Shown piece by piece: positions 9,001 to 14,497 of a stretch of 25,219 nucleotides of DNA (position 1 is the first letter of the stretch; every line of letters starts with the position of its first letter). This DNA is from JAKVCB01 sp963578605 (GTDB lineage: Bacteria > Planctomycetota > Planctomycetia > Pirellulales > Lacipirellulaceae). Position numbers and translations under genes: made by a program. Under the pieces are notes generated by a model. The model had not been told where the DNA came from, ran no database searches, and saw only the letters and a program-made list of their open reading frames with translations. Location: the NCBI GenBank assembly GCA_963578605.1, contig CAUZEA010000086.1, forward strand, positions 1 through 25,219, read 5' to 3'.

Positions 9001-11364
9001 GGTTTTGACATAAACAACTTTGCACTTACCGATGGAATTATCACGTTTGGCGCCGAAACGGTATCGTTTCTCAACGATCCTACAATCGCCATTTTCCGTC
9101 TTGATATCATCACGCCGTATGCGAAGGTCAACAACTTGTTCGGAGCCGCCGACAGCCTTTGGGAACAGGGTTTCGGCAACTTTGAGATCAACCTGAATGC
9201 CTCGGCAGGCTTTGACGAAAATATTTTTGACGACAACGACGGTTCCCTTGATTTAGTCGGGTTCCAGCTTACGAAGGCCGTCGTCGACCTGGTACAGACC
9301 GACAACACGCTGAGCCTCCACCTGGAAGGGGAAATGGTCTTCGCGGGTGCGACGTTTACCGTGGTTGGAGACATCGCCTCGGATGGGTCTGGCAACCTGG
9401 TGATGACCCAAAAAGAAGGTAGCGGTGCGCCCAGCTTCGGCGGCTTTGCGATCGCTGCCGATGCAAGCTTCGAATTGCGATTAAGTCCGCCTGTCGCCCC
9501 AGCCGTGCTGCCGTCGGTGGCGGTCCATCTGAACGGGGAGATGGACTTCGCGGGTGCGACGTTTACCGTGGTTGGAGACATCGCCTCGGATGGGTCTGGC
9601 AACCTGGTGATGACGCTCATAGGAAACGGTGTCCCCAGCTTCGGTAGTTTCGAGATCGCTGCCGACGCAAACTTTGAGTTGCGATTAAGCTCCGGCAATC
9701 CACCCACAGCGGTGGTGCACTTTGACGGCTCGATCCAAAACATCCCCGACGTGGTAGATTCCCTGGTATTCGTGGGAGACGTGCAGAGCGACGGCTCCTT
9801 TACCTTCACCACGACTGCCAGCAACCTTTTGATCGCACCTAACGGCACCGAGAACATAAATAGTGTTTGGGTCGCCCTGGACGGCACAATCACACTCAGC
9901 CGCCCAACGCTTTCCTCCGCTGTTATCATGGGTGTCGCAAATGCGTCTGCAGAAATCATGCTGAAAACCTCACTGGTAACCGAGGCGACAATCTACAGCC
10001 TCAATATCGATCAACTCGAAATCAGCTCAGACGGTTCCTTTGCGTTCGAGCAGGACGATGTCGAATTCGATACCGATCCGCTCAACCTCGTTCCAGGGCC
10101 GAGTGTCTTCAGCTTCTCGGCAAACAAAGTCAAGTTGGCCAACGACCCAGACCCAATCGATGGGGCATTCAAGCTGGATATCATCGGCCCCAAACTCACC
10201 GTGGCCGGAGTGTTTGGCAGTGGAATTTGGACCCGGTCCGGAAACAACCTCCTGGGCGGGAACATTCCCGACATCTGGATCGACCTGAACCTGGGCACTG
10301 ATTTCGAACTGGAGATGTGGGACGGAGATGACGACCTCTCCTTCGGCGGCTTTTCACTCACCGGCACCGACGTGGTGCTGGTCCGCCAGGGCGGTGTGAT
10401 GAAGCTCCGTCTTGAAAGCGACCACAACGGTACGCTGATCCCTGGGCAGGCAAAACTCGTATTGCCGTTCAACCTCGACAGCTTTGATATCGATGCCTTC
10501 GAAATCGCCAGCGACGGGACGTTTAATCTGACGATCGGAACCCCGGTGATCGGTCCGACTGCGCTGAACGTTTCGGCCGCCTCCATGGAGTTCCGCAACA
10601 TAACCGGTGACTTTAACGGATTGGAACTTTTTATCGTCGATCCGATACTTCACCTGCCGCTCGGTGCCTCGTTTGATTTGCCTGACTTCTCATTTAACAG
10701 CGATGGTGCCGTGTCTGAAGAGCTGGCGGCCTCGCTGCTTGACTTCGGCAACTACTTCAAGTCCAAAGATGGCCAGCAGAATGACATGGACTTCCGGCTA
10801 GAAACTACCGACGCCGGATGGTTATTCAAACTCCAGGACGGTGAAAGTGTGGACCTCGTTCTGATTCCGGAAGCTTCAGAGGTTAGCTTGACCCAATTTG
10901 AGGTCAACAGTAGTGGCAACATCAGCGGTGAGGTGCAGGCAAACCTGGAAATTATTACCGGGGGCAAAACGTATGCGGTCTCCGACACATGGACCCTCTC
11001 GGTGACTGGCAACGACATCAAGCTGGAAACCAACCGGAACGTCAACTTGGACTTCTATGAGCTTTACATGTCCGTCTGGATGAAGTCAGATGGCACTTTC
11101 CAATTCCACGGAGAACAGACGGTGAATCTAACGGTCGTAAATCCATTCATTACGCCTGCGCCCGACCTCGGCAACTTTGACGGTACCTTTACCGTGGACA
11201 TCAACAATAATGGCTTCTCCGGCTCCGCCACTGGCAAGCTCACTACTATCGGTGGAATCGAATTCAACTTCGTCAACGCGTCTATCAACCAGGACGGATG
11301 GGTCACCATCAACCAAGGACAGGCCAACGAAACTACATTCCAGTTTCCACCACCACTTCCATAA
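1..11364 (+). CDS. Giant modular surface-type protein (5' end outside window)
   Basis: The frame is open from base 1, so the gene begins upstream; a GTG at 133 is an internal valine. At least 3787 codons end at TAA 11362-11364. Domains, numbered from the window edge: unrecognised beta-rich sequence 1-877; ten RCC1-like repeats 878-1288; a glycine-rich hydrophobic stretch near 1525-1571; unrecognised sequence to about 2113; an FGE/SUMF1-type domain 2114-2373; modules A1 2407-2530 and A2 2733-2854 with a CBM-like insert between them; modules B1 2887-3110, C1, C2 and B2 3237-3473. The C-terminus ends in Phe-Pro-Pro-Pro-Leu-Pro, with no dockerin, PEP-CTERM or membrane anchor visible. I found a single cysteine (in the hydrophobic stretch), which fits an exported protein. 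The N-terminus with any export signal is missing. A role as surface or extracellular adhesive or structural protein is inference; no enzyme activity is indicated. It converges on the GH16 gene, 86 bp away. Confidence 0.93.
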   Translation, partial: NATFKLDGDEATDILEVQNATLTLGEWSVWFDTVTFGVTYFKFNVSDSGVPKFAFESIIAEETDEGFLTKLGLAGILPFDVTLAEIAFIEPDNDPENDPDNDPYMELADLTLENLSFTVKGTFDFTTLEEAAGFKPTVTIVNAEEDPEPNTFQHNTFQGTFVFKDGLFVPEYLQQITLGISEWDLGQLTFEGEITLGSAANPLYFAGVPQLNGGGGSLSLISNKFFNPDSDQNFGLEEVTVGLEHDHGSQTTTLSIGGGVFIDTDTELKLGNLLTLKKGAAEHVLEFDFSVELEAKDGWVDRLAHSGNNAVDPPSLAEEVVVTPSFDSAMVGQITVNLEGESGEGFSLIADEVNLNLNANWDNGEKLLTGDFGFTWGSLGIGGKIEDLSFTTRGKPLFKDVEAFEVEFDESGESSPLHKLWGQDKVQLMPLMVEKINIRPKDDRFWGEDADGNTTIKNPTAVILGTSGKVKSPDWLFPLLDDDGNENDSNGEQRGGVGGNLEATEAEELPPVKFKMVGTFNGLEIDLEKLLGHVPGLPIVHIDALGAEAELSLGEKFAIDGVASVGKVDGNPESEEDDITDDVYFVSIGGNLRVGDYGGGGVMALTTAGPLGVTVNVPLAIALGNTGFVISGAAGTIQFGTLQLPDEINIPADLAEIINPFDIDLTTKEAIEDIVQDLWEVDDEGIGSPGRTWEASMTLALQGELTHVAVPGLLTAAVTVAAAIDWPGDPSENDTEVDTDGLAFMGFAELSTYGFTLAEATLMLDLRDEMNPTFGAYIVGPADESFLGMIFPFQADIGVVLKTDGVAMATAIGLQTLISELIDPESPDDDLIQGEALFESAAAEMLELIDASRGDSYRMLRGPNQTIYPGKTPGEFRNGSAFAAIRADGSVVTWGDANAGGDSSTVADQLSGGVKDVFSNRYAFAALKEDGSVVAWGDPQFGGELGDVSDELDGGKYWLEDTDYVQRIYSTYGAFAALKADGSVVTWGPAEFGGDSDDVAVVLRENEGVRRIYSNHYAFAALKKSGSVVTWGDPGYGGQSSEVAGLYDVQDIAATAGAFAALKEDGSVVAWGHAEHGGTAPEGLGEVDRLYANKYAFTALRSDGTVTSWGQADFGGTAPLEMTDVLQIVASDRAFAALMADGSVKTWGPAEFGGTAPEGLSGATKLFATKQAFAARLEDGSVVTWGDSLFGGQSDSVAGDLAGGVTRIYANDQAFAALKEDGSVVTWGNSLHGGDSSGTAGLDGGVVHLVASGGAFAALRDDGSVVSWGSDGDSSSVADLLAEGVVDLADPNADNEEEKSVTAYQSAVARLLGPSDEFAHWRTFLNRLRNELEFGDILDKLGANEDLDADETAHLKSVLDWQGAILNDLIAASESFVLKYLNQPGIPFDPFARLAELGMPVDTTSGSATLDPRGFLQKFSDAALDEHYYAGAFLGAARNVSLEIVSNYTHVLFENLSGAVNAALNETHAFVTSDAFDPRLLVQGELGPNFLGVPVGDSPGSVQMTISKDGISFGGEISVLRTAKLLAGAGVGVGVGVLAGTSAWSGWGTTVGVAAGVAAGACYYVPYLIESLTGDAELFDLTLAFEFPLDPALALPDLAAGNPPFAAITPFSPDWGMLAHTSGGAFGFGGSTSMAFFGENSPMLENNVQIVSDFDQGVEIDLIPVSHKDLLERMYEHGGLLLTQNAIQAKLVTDPFEVIRTIIEEQEALGNALDETESEMEYLMTLFGDGTQFLEVAQAAIQETEEFGRAQAYLPILYKTLLPDDVQEVMNGDPQTLNETYRDTFYQVEGEGDDAVWTLRDDVFDAMVEKLADQVNEVDSEFREQMFIEGLVNGKLFGTELVQGRIFSGKLPDPEFPPDPEDPDAPAVMKDFGTSALTVTGAIPWLGNLSVEIQLDQQLIELPAVPESGEDPAANVRATFGDTVKLPRGYIEATLDTSQQQDREDFEFVLEKSGLERPLFTLPEAVVADEEENNTVVTLRGYTPGYDFGSDEPIKRIGGLELDAHLNIANLVDNANFVFQLTPPVDPTSPFLFTAKASVDAITLVGFEITDAELTLAGDANGYEVGVHGKASLLGAIFTIDGTLDSQLQGELTLTLKTPPPGHTETFGSAENAFAIDFVTVDNPGNAADTTGKPNPAGKVDYIYSIGKYEISREMVEKANAEAGLGISLWTGAPYGNQPATGVSWFEAAQFVNYLNTSQGHAAAYKFDGDGNFQLWQPEDAGYDPANLFRNSQAVYVLPTLDEWYKAAYYDADHGGPEVGGYWNYPTGSDSAPTWVYNGTNPGTAVFGSGVGGPADVTQAGGLSPYGTMGQAANVWEWEETAWDLTNDNPAEYRGARGGRWTNWAANHTKSSARSNDDPQIAWHPQMGFRVASLPAFADTFIPPSFGGLRPEGKFRLVMESPTVGSVSFEGSVSDVPGMPADENGEPAKLDVEGNIHSNGAFAVSNSFENLAFAGFEIDASVAVANYDPEMTADPGALQPDGLLAVRVYFDGSLSNTLLGAEFDVSGNLGIDGKGKLDLTLALTSGTPSFPFWNQSPSPGSLLANAGFENELNNWNTTATNGVGATIRTSNPAPQEGSGYVYGNQTPHFTIWQDVKLSDHGIPSAVIDTETLTAAFGGWQAGWGDNDAGEISIRFLDEAMQELGRNELPFFTSNKTWVEQSGESPIPVGTRTIRYHFEGIISEDVSWAGHNTDTYLDAAYLRVLGLPIPGFDVDTGANFTFELDLETPGSEAVGFTGWISDVPGMPPENNGDLAKLDVTGDIHSNGAFRVSGSADNLSFVGFEIDSAVGVANYDPLATPDPGSLLPEELLITQVYFDGSLKNTLLDASFDVEGKLATDGTGELTLAFTGAPPSFGGFVVDTSGEDEDSLLFKLIVGKTADPVPVPTAEVYFEGSINNVPDMTLLATVDSFEFRGLVQSDSSFALTATVETLAITPNGTGPNTAWVELDGTFTLNSSELDGASIGGTDIEAKVIQKIGASKTTIYGPLTIETLKIRPNGYVGFDINNFALTDGIITFGAETVSFLNDPTIAIFRLDIITPYAKVNNLFGAADSLWEQGFGNFEINLNASAGFDENIFDDNDGSLDLVGFQLTKAVVDLVQTDNTLSLHLEGEMVFAGATFTVVGDIASDGSGNLVMTQKEGSGAPSFGGFAIAADASFELRLSPPVAPAVLPSVAVHLNGEMDFAGATFTVVGDIASDGSGNLVMTLIGNGVPSFGSFEIAADANFELRLSSGNPPTAVVHFDGSIQNIPDVVDSLVFVGDVQSDGSFTFTTTASNLLIAPNGTENINSVWVALDGTITLSRPTLSSAVIMGVANASAEIMLKTSLVTEATIYSLNIDQLEISSDGSFAFEQDDVEFDTDPLNLVPGPSVFSFSANKVKLANDPDPIDGAFKLDIIGPKLTVAGVFGSGIWTRSGNNLLGGNIPDIWIDLNLGTDFELEMWDGDDDLSFGGFSLTGTDVVLVRQGGVMKLRLESDHNGTLIPGQAKLVLPFNLDSFDIDAFEIASDGTFNLTIGTPVIGPTALNVSAASMEFRNITGDFNGLELFIVDPILHLPLGASFDLPDFSFNSDGAVSEELAASLLDFGNYFKSKDGQQNDMDFRLETTDAGWLFKLQDGESVDLVLIPEASEVSLTQFEVNSSGNISGEVQANLEIITGGKTYAVSDTWTLSVTGNDIKLETNRNVNLDFYELYMSVWMKSDGTFQFHGEQTVNLTVVNPFITPAPDLGNFDGTFTVDINNNGFSGSATGKLTTIGGIEFNFVNASINQDGWVTINQGQANETTFQFPPPLP
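2632..3864 (+). repeat. Ten RCC1-like repeats within the giant gene
   Basis: Ten consecutive repeats of about 37-51 residues each follow the pattern AFAAL-x-x-DGSVV-x-WG, then usually a GG (for example GGDSS or GGTAP), then a short variable part ending in a hydrophobic step such as RIYSN or LVAS. The pattern matches RCC1-type repeats, which build beta-propellers in eukaryotic RCC1 and occur in many bacterial surface and effector proteins. The second copy is longer (about 10 extra residues) and the tenth lacks the GG block. The DNA copies are similar but not identical, so the array is not a very recent expansion. Ligand unknown. Confidence 0.85.
4573..4713 (+). other. Glycine-rich hydrophobic segment in the giant protein
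   Basis: About 47 residues are almost entirely small or hydrophobic. There is an alternating Gly-Val run (GAGVGVGVGVLAG), a short Trp/Ser/Gly turn, then a second Gly/Ala/Val run (VGVAAGVAAGAC) followed by YYVPYLIES. This resembles a glycine-zipper hairpin with two potentially membrane-spanning arms. It stands out against the acidic, beta-rich sequence on both sides and holds the only cysteine I found in the protein. Membrane insertion is inference. Confidence 0.5.
6340..7119 (+). other. FGE/SUMF1-type (formylglycine-generating enzyme fold) domain in the giant protein
   Basis: About 260 residues carry the hallmarks of the FGE-sulfatase fold: YSIGKYEIS near the start, PATGVSWFEAAQFVNYLN, YVLPTLDEWYKAAYYD, SPYGTMGQAANVWEWEET, RGARGGRW and a final MGFRVAS. 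This subtype is common in planctomycetal and other bacterial secreted proteins. True formylglycine-generating enzymes use a pair of active-site cysteines; this domain has no cysteine, so it is most likely a non-catalytic C-lectin-like module used for binding or structure. It is embedded in the repeat region, immediately before an IPPSFGGL seam. Confidence 0.85.
7219..7590 (+). repeat. Module A1 of the giant protein
   Basis: A 124-residue unit containing SDVPGMP, AKLDVEGNIHSNGAF, VANYDPE, VYFDGSLSNTLLGA and a final GTPSF. It is clearly homologous to module A2 at 8197-8562, both as protein and as DNA. It is separated from A2 by an inserted CBM-like domain. Confidence 0.85.
7591..8196 (+). other. 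CBM-like beta-sandwich domain inserted between modules A1 and A2
   Basis: The core (about 7612-8115) begins SLLANAGFENELNNW and ends YLDAAYLRVLG, a layout typical of carbohydrate-binding or galactose-binding-like jelly-roll modules seen in many secreted bacterial proteins: an N-terminal N-x-G-F-E-x-G-L-x-x-W type strand and a C-terminal D-x-x-x-L strand. It starts directly after the PSF of module A1, and the seam resumes as IPGFDVDTGANFTFELDL. Ligand unknown. Confidence 0.55.
8197..8562 (+). repeat. Module A2 of the giant protein
   Basis: A 122-residue second copy of module A, with SDVPGMP, AKLDVTGDIHSNGAF, VANYDPL, VYFDGSLKNTLLDA and a final PPSFGGF. Here the seam motif is continuous, unlike in A1, where it is split by the inserted domain. 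Confidence 0.85.
8659..9330 (+). repeat. Module B1 of the giant protein
   Basis: A unit of about 224 residues starting AEVYFEGSINNVPD and containing VQSDSSFALTAT, ITPNGTGPNTAWVELDGT, a TIYG-x-L-x-I-x-x-L step, LNDP and FRLDIITP. It corresponds along its full length to module B2 at 9709-10419, although sequence identity is moderate. Confidence 0.75.
9325..9486 (+). repeat. Module C1 of the giant protein (copy 1 of a recent duplication)
   Basis: A 54-residue unit: EGEMVFAGATFTVVGDIASD, a PSFGGF seam and AADASFELRLS. Its bases 9339-9407 are identical over 69 bp to 9546-9614 in module C2, at an offset of exactly 207 bp. Confidence 0.85.
9532..9690 (+). repeat. Module C2 of the giant protein (copy 2 of a recent duplication)
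   Basis: A 53-residue copy of C1: NGEMDFAGATFTVVGDIASD, PSFGSF and AADANFELRLS. The 69-bp perfect identity with C1 (9546-9614 against 9339-9407) makes this the youngest duplication visible in the gene. Confidence 0.85.
9709..10419 (+). repeat. Module B2 of the giant protein
   Basis: A unit of about 237 residues matching B1: AVVHFDGSIQNIPD, VQSDGSFTFTTT, IAPNGTENINSVWVALDGT, a TIYSLNIDQLEI step, LANDPDPIDGAFKLDIIGP, and a final part with LSFGGFSLTGTDVVLV. B1 and B2 flank the C1-C2 pair. Confidence 0.75.
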
Positions 11365-11450
11365 CAATCGCAGCGGGCCGCGGCAGGCTTGAACACAGAA
11401 TTTTTCCCAGCCGTGCTCAACAAGGACCGGCTACGATCGGCCGGAGTCGC

Positions 11451-14057
11451 TTACGGGTATTCGTGCGGCAAAGCGTACCAGCCGTTCGGCCATGTTTCGG
11501 CCTCCCAAAGGTCGTTCGGCTCGCTAAAGGGCGTGATCCGCACCCAGTCAATTTCGAGCGTCGCTTGGTCAAAATTCGGGTCCCCTGCCCAGCCAACCCG
11601 GTCGACGTACTCGCCCTCGAGTTGCTCTTTAAAACCAGCCGCGGGAAACCAGATACCGAGCCAGAACCGCGACGCGCGGGCCGGGATGTTGTCCTGGCCA
11701 AACATGTTTCCCTCGTGGCGATAGACTTCCGCTCCGTCGACTGTCCAAATGACCCGGGGCAGTTCTCCATCGCCACCAGTGTGCCACTCGATGCCATAGG
11801 TGTGAAACTCACCGTCGCTCACCACTTCCACACGGCCCGGGTGATGGGCCCCTTCCCCACCCAGTTTTCCGCCCCAGCTGTTCACCCGGGCGTAGTCGTA
11901 AGAAACTGGATCGTTGGGACCACCTGTTTGTAAGGCGGTGGGAAACTCCCAGTCGATTTCAGAATTGCGCACCCGGCTTGGCTCCTGCCAGTAGGCAGCT
12001 TCGTCGGGAAAGTGCTCGACGTAGTGGAATGTCCAGAATGCCGAAGCGGCACCCAACACCTGGGGAATACGGGCCCGCACCTCGTATCGGCCTGAAGCGT
12101 AGTAGTCGCGACTGGCAATCCCGGCCCCTACCCGCGTGGTCCGGTCGCCGTGACCCGTCACGTCGCCTGCGTACAAATCGCCATGGGCGTTAAGTTTCAG
12201 GATCCCGTCGGTAATTTCCACGTTTTCGGGGACCAGTCCGCCGTTCTCCCCTCCCCACGCCTTGTCCACAATCAACCATTTTTCGGGGTCGAGCCCCGTG
12301 GAAAAATCGTCGATCAAAATTTCGGTGGTCGGCTTGGGAACGGGCTCAGGCGTGTCGAGCCACTCGCCCCCTTGAGCCAACAAACTAACGCGGTCGATCG
12401 TCAGCGACCCGGTGGTTCCCTTGTAATGCTCAAGCACGATGCGGGGATAGGTGTACGCGTCGCCGGTCGTGAACTGAATCACGATATCTTGATACTGACC
12501 CTCGCCCACAAGTACTCCCGCCGAGAGATCCTGGCGGTCGGTAATCGTAATCGTCGCTCCGTCGCCAACGGCCTTGGCGCGAGCCACCAAGGTGTAGGTT
12601 CTGCAGGGAGCCAGCGCAATCGGAATGTCCTGCACCGCGCGGGCCGACTCTTCCACGGTCGCCTCGAGCGTAACCTCAGTTTGCGACCCCTGGTTGTGCC
12701 AGGTGGCGTGATCGGTTACCCAGCCGTCGAGTCCCTGAGCAAAATCGTTGTTTTTGATGATTTCGCCTCCTGCGGGCACCAGGCCTGGCAACTCGGGTGC
12801 GGTCGGCCAGGAAGTGTCTGGGGGTGGCTTGGGAAGTGGCAACGCCCCTTCGACCAATCGAATGTCGTCGAAATAAACGCTGCCAGACTGTCCCTGGTAG
12901 GCCTCGAGAAACAGCTCGACCTGGGTGCTTTGCTCGTCGGTGTAAAAAATGAACTGCTTTTCCTGCCAGGTCGCTCCGGTCGCGGCGTTGGTTTTGACAA
13001 ACTGCACGCCCTGGTCAACACCAAATGAGGCCCACACCCCCTCCTCGGAAGTACGAACACGGGCCCCAAAGGTGTACTGGGTAGCTGGTTTTAAACCACT
13101 AATGGTTTGCCGCACGCGGGAAGAGGCGGTCTCGGTCGAATCAAGTTCTAACGCGAATCCTGCTGGGTCCCCGGCAACCAGTTTCACCAGGTTCTCACCC
13201 GTCACGTCCCAGCCATCGAGGGTCCCTGCCCAAAAATCGCCGTTTACAACCCAATTGCCCTGGGCGTCGGGCCCAGCCGGAGAGGGCTCTGGGGGAGGTG
13301 TGCCAAATCGCCCTCGCCATGCGCTGTAGTCTTCCGGGCCAATCATCCCGTTGCCATCGGCATCGGCACGAAGGTCGGTGGTACTGCCGGCCGTATCCTG
13401 GTAAATCGTGTAATCGGCCGCATCGACACGGTTGTCGGAATTAAAGTCACCGTAGGCTGCTGCCCAGGTTGGCAGGATCACGTCGACAATCTCTCCTGAA
13501 GGGTCTCCCGGTTCGGCTGGCCGGATCGGTTCGCCAGAACTCCCATCGCCAACCTCCAGTTGGAGCTGGTCGACCACAACCATTCCTTGTTGCTGGCGGT
13601 ACGCCTGCACGTAAACGGTCAGCACGGTCGTGTTGACACCGGTAGTGAAGGTCAACGTGTAGTCATCAGACCGGTTATCACCGACGGCCAGTTCCGAACC
13701 CTGCCCGTCGTAATCCTTCACACCAAGGTAAGCGTAAATTTGATCTTCGACGGTAAACTTACCACTCAGCTCATAGGTTGTATCGGGCTGAACCACCACC
13801 GGCTGACTGATGCGTGCCGTTCCTGTTTCGGTAGGTTTTAATGCAACCGCCGGGTTACTGCCGACTTCGACCACCACGGCTGTGGCCTGGCTATGGCTTT
13901 CATTCAACCAGCCATCGAGTCCCACCGAAAAATCCCCGTTGGTAAGCGCATTGGCCGACAACATTTCCCGCGATTCGAGTGGTTCGACCGACATACACCG
14001 TCGGCGGGCCGTCAATTTTTCTTGCGCTGAGCAACGTTCATATTGGTTCCACATCAT
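11451..14057 (-). CDS. Secreted multidomain GH16 glycosidase with three CBM4/9-like modules and a dockerin
   Basis: 868 residues from ATG 14057. An in-frame ATG at 14204 lies inside a candidate -10 box and would add 49 atypical residues, so I prefer 14057; the adjacent ATG 14054 is equally possible. Residues 18-37 hold RRR, then EPLESREMLSAN, the LEPR-XLL-like N-terminal motif of secreted planctomycetal proteins. Next come a CBM4/9-like module (about 37-169), a type I dockerin (202-251), two more CBM-like modules (about 268-403 and 431-561) and a C-terminal GH16 domain (about 579-843). Its catalytic signature is E700-I-D702-W-E704: nucleophile, assisting Asp, acid/base. The E-x-D-x-E spacing lacks the extra residue usual in laminarinases, agarases and kappa-carrageenases and is known from lichenases and xyloglucan-type enzymes. 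It probably hydrolyses a beta-glucan or related polysaccharide outside the cytoplasm; the exact substrate cannot be read from the sequence. Confidence 0.93.
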   Translation of the reverse strand: MMWNQYERCSAQEKLTARRRCMSVEPLESREMLSANALTNGDFSVGLDGWLNESHSQATAVVVEVGSNPAVALKPTETGTARISQPVVVQPDTTYELSGKFTVEDQIYAYLGVKDYDGQGSELAVGDNRSDDYTLTFTTGVNTTVLTVYVQAYRQQQGMVVVDQLQLEVGDGSSGEPIRPAEPGDPSGEIVDVILPTWAAAYGDFNSDNRVDAADYTIYQDTAGSTTDLRADADGNGMIGPEDYSAWRGRFGTPPPEPSPAGPDAQGNWVVNGDFWAGTLDGWDVTGENLVKLVAGDPAGFALELDSTETASSRVRQTISGLKPATQYTFGARVRTSEEGVWASFGVDQGVQFVKTNAATGATWQEKQFIFYTDEQSTQVELFLEAYQGQSGSVYFDDIRLVEGALPLPKPPPDTSWPTAPELPGLVPAGGEIIKNNDFAQGLDGWVTDHATWHNQGSQTEVTLEATVEESARAVQDIPIALAPCRTYTLVARAKAVGDGATITITDRQDLSAGVLVGEGQYQDIVIQFTTGDAYTYPRIVLEHYKGTTGSLTIDRVSLLAQGGEWLDTPEPVPKPTTEILIDDFSTGLDPEKWLIVDKAWGGENGGLVPENVEITDGILKLNAHGDLYAGDVTGHGDRTTRVGAGIASRDYYASGRYEVRARIPQVLGAASAFWTFHYVEHFPDEAAYWQEPSRVRNSEIDWEFPTALQTGGPNDPVSYDYARVNSWGGKLGGEGAHHPGRVEVVSDGEFHTYGIEWHTGGDGELPRVIWTVDGAEVYRHEGNMFGQDNIPARASRFWLGIWFPAAGFKEQLEGEYVDRVGWAGDPNFDQATLEIDWVRITPFSEPNDLWEAETWPNGWYALPHEYP
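13305..13454 (-). other. Type I dockerin domain inside the GH16 protein
   Basis: Two EF-hand-like calcium loops are visible: GDFNSDNRVDAADYTIYQD and DADGNGMIGPEDYSAWRGRFG, about 30 residues apart, as in type I dockerins. Dockerins usually sit at a terminus; here it lies between the first and second CBM-like modules. No cohesin is recognisable in this window. Confidence 0.85.
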
Positions 14058-14199
14058 TCTGGATCTTTCCCGTTTGATCGTTTTGCGAGAAGAGTCTTTC
14101 GTGCCTGTTTGTGGACTTCCCCAAAGGTGGCTCCAGACAAAAATCAGCTGGCCGCTGTTTTCCAGCGGGCCTGGCCAGTTTTTCGCCAACCACAACAGA

Positions 14200-14227
14200 A
14201 TCATAGAGAGCCGCCGTGGCGAGACAA
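14200..14227 (-). promoter_or_regulatory. Candidate sigma70-type promoter of the GH16 gene
   Basis: On the minus strand TTGTCT (14222-14227) and TATGAT (14200-14205) are separated by 16 bp, matching the consensus at 4/6 and 5/6 positions. It lies about 145 bp before the preferred start. Planctomycetal promoters are poorly defined, so this is only a pattern match. Confidence 0.3.
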
Positions 14228-14433
14228 ATCACCGCTGGCCAGGAACCCGTGGGAACCGACTCGAGGCTGCCACCTCTCCGACTAGCTCCCTCAAAATCGC
14301 GACAGATTTCCCCATACGTGCGGTCCCCAGCTGACCTGTTGATGGGATCTGGGGGGAAATGCCAGCTGTTTACTGTGCGTCTCGGGAACCATGCCAATGC
14401 TCAAAAGTTGTCACGGACACTTCGCCAAACGAG

Positions 14434-14456
14434 AAAAACGGCGGGTACACCACGCC
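14434..14456 (-). terminator. Intrinsic terminator after the HtrA operon
   Basis: On the minus strand a GC-rich hairpin, GGCG-T-GG / CCCGCC with one bulged T and a TGTA loop (14440-14456), is followed one base later by five T residues (14434-14438). It begins 41 bp past the stop codon of the last operon gene. This is the best terminator-like structure I found in the window. Confidence 0.5.
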
Positions 14457-14497
14457 AGCAAACACCGTGCTGCCTGGCTGGAATCCCCACTGCCCAA

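Larger units (their letters stand above)
14058..14497 (-). other. 440-bp intergenic region between the HtrA operon and the GH16 gene
   Basis: No convincing gene is present: open frames on either strand have no recognisable domain, start signal or conserved pattern. It holds the likely terminator at 14434-14456 and a weak candidate promoter at 14200-14227. The rest, about 136 bp between the promoter and ATG 14057, would be a 5' leader; I recognise no riboswitch in it. Confidence 0.6.

Noticed and set aside
11427..11444. Inverted repeat CCGGC/GCCGG with an 8-nt loop between the convergent giant and GH16 genes, considered as a shared terminator.
   Set aside because: The stem has only 5 bp and no T tract follows on either strand; the 86-bp gap shows no stronger hairpin.
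12150..13028. Plus-strand open frame of 292 codons antisense to the GH16 gene.
   Set aside because: Its translation has no family features, while the opposite strand encodes clear CBM and GH16 domains.
14058..14397. Minus-strand open frame of about 119 codons upstream of the GH16 start.
   Set aside because: No domain, no signal peptide, no ribosome binding site, and it runs over the candidate promoter and the GH16 leader and start.
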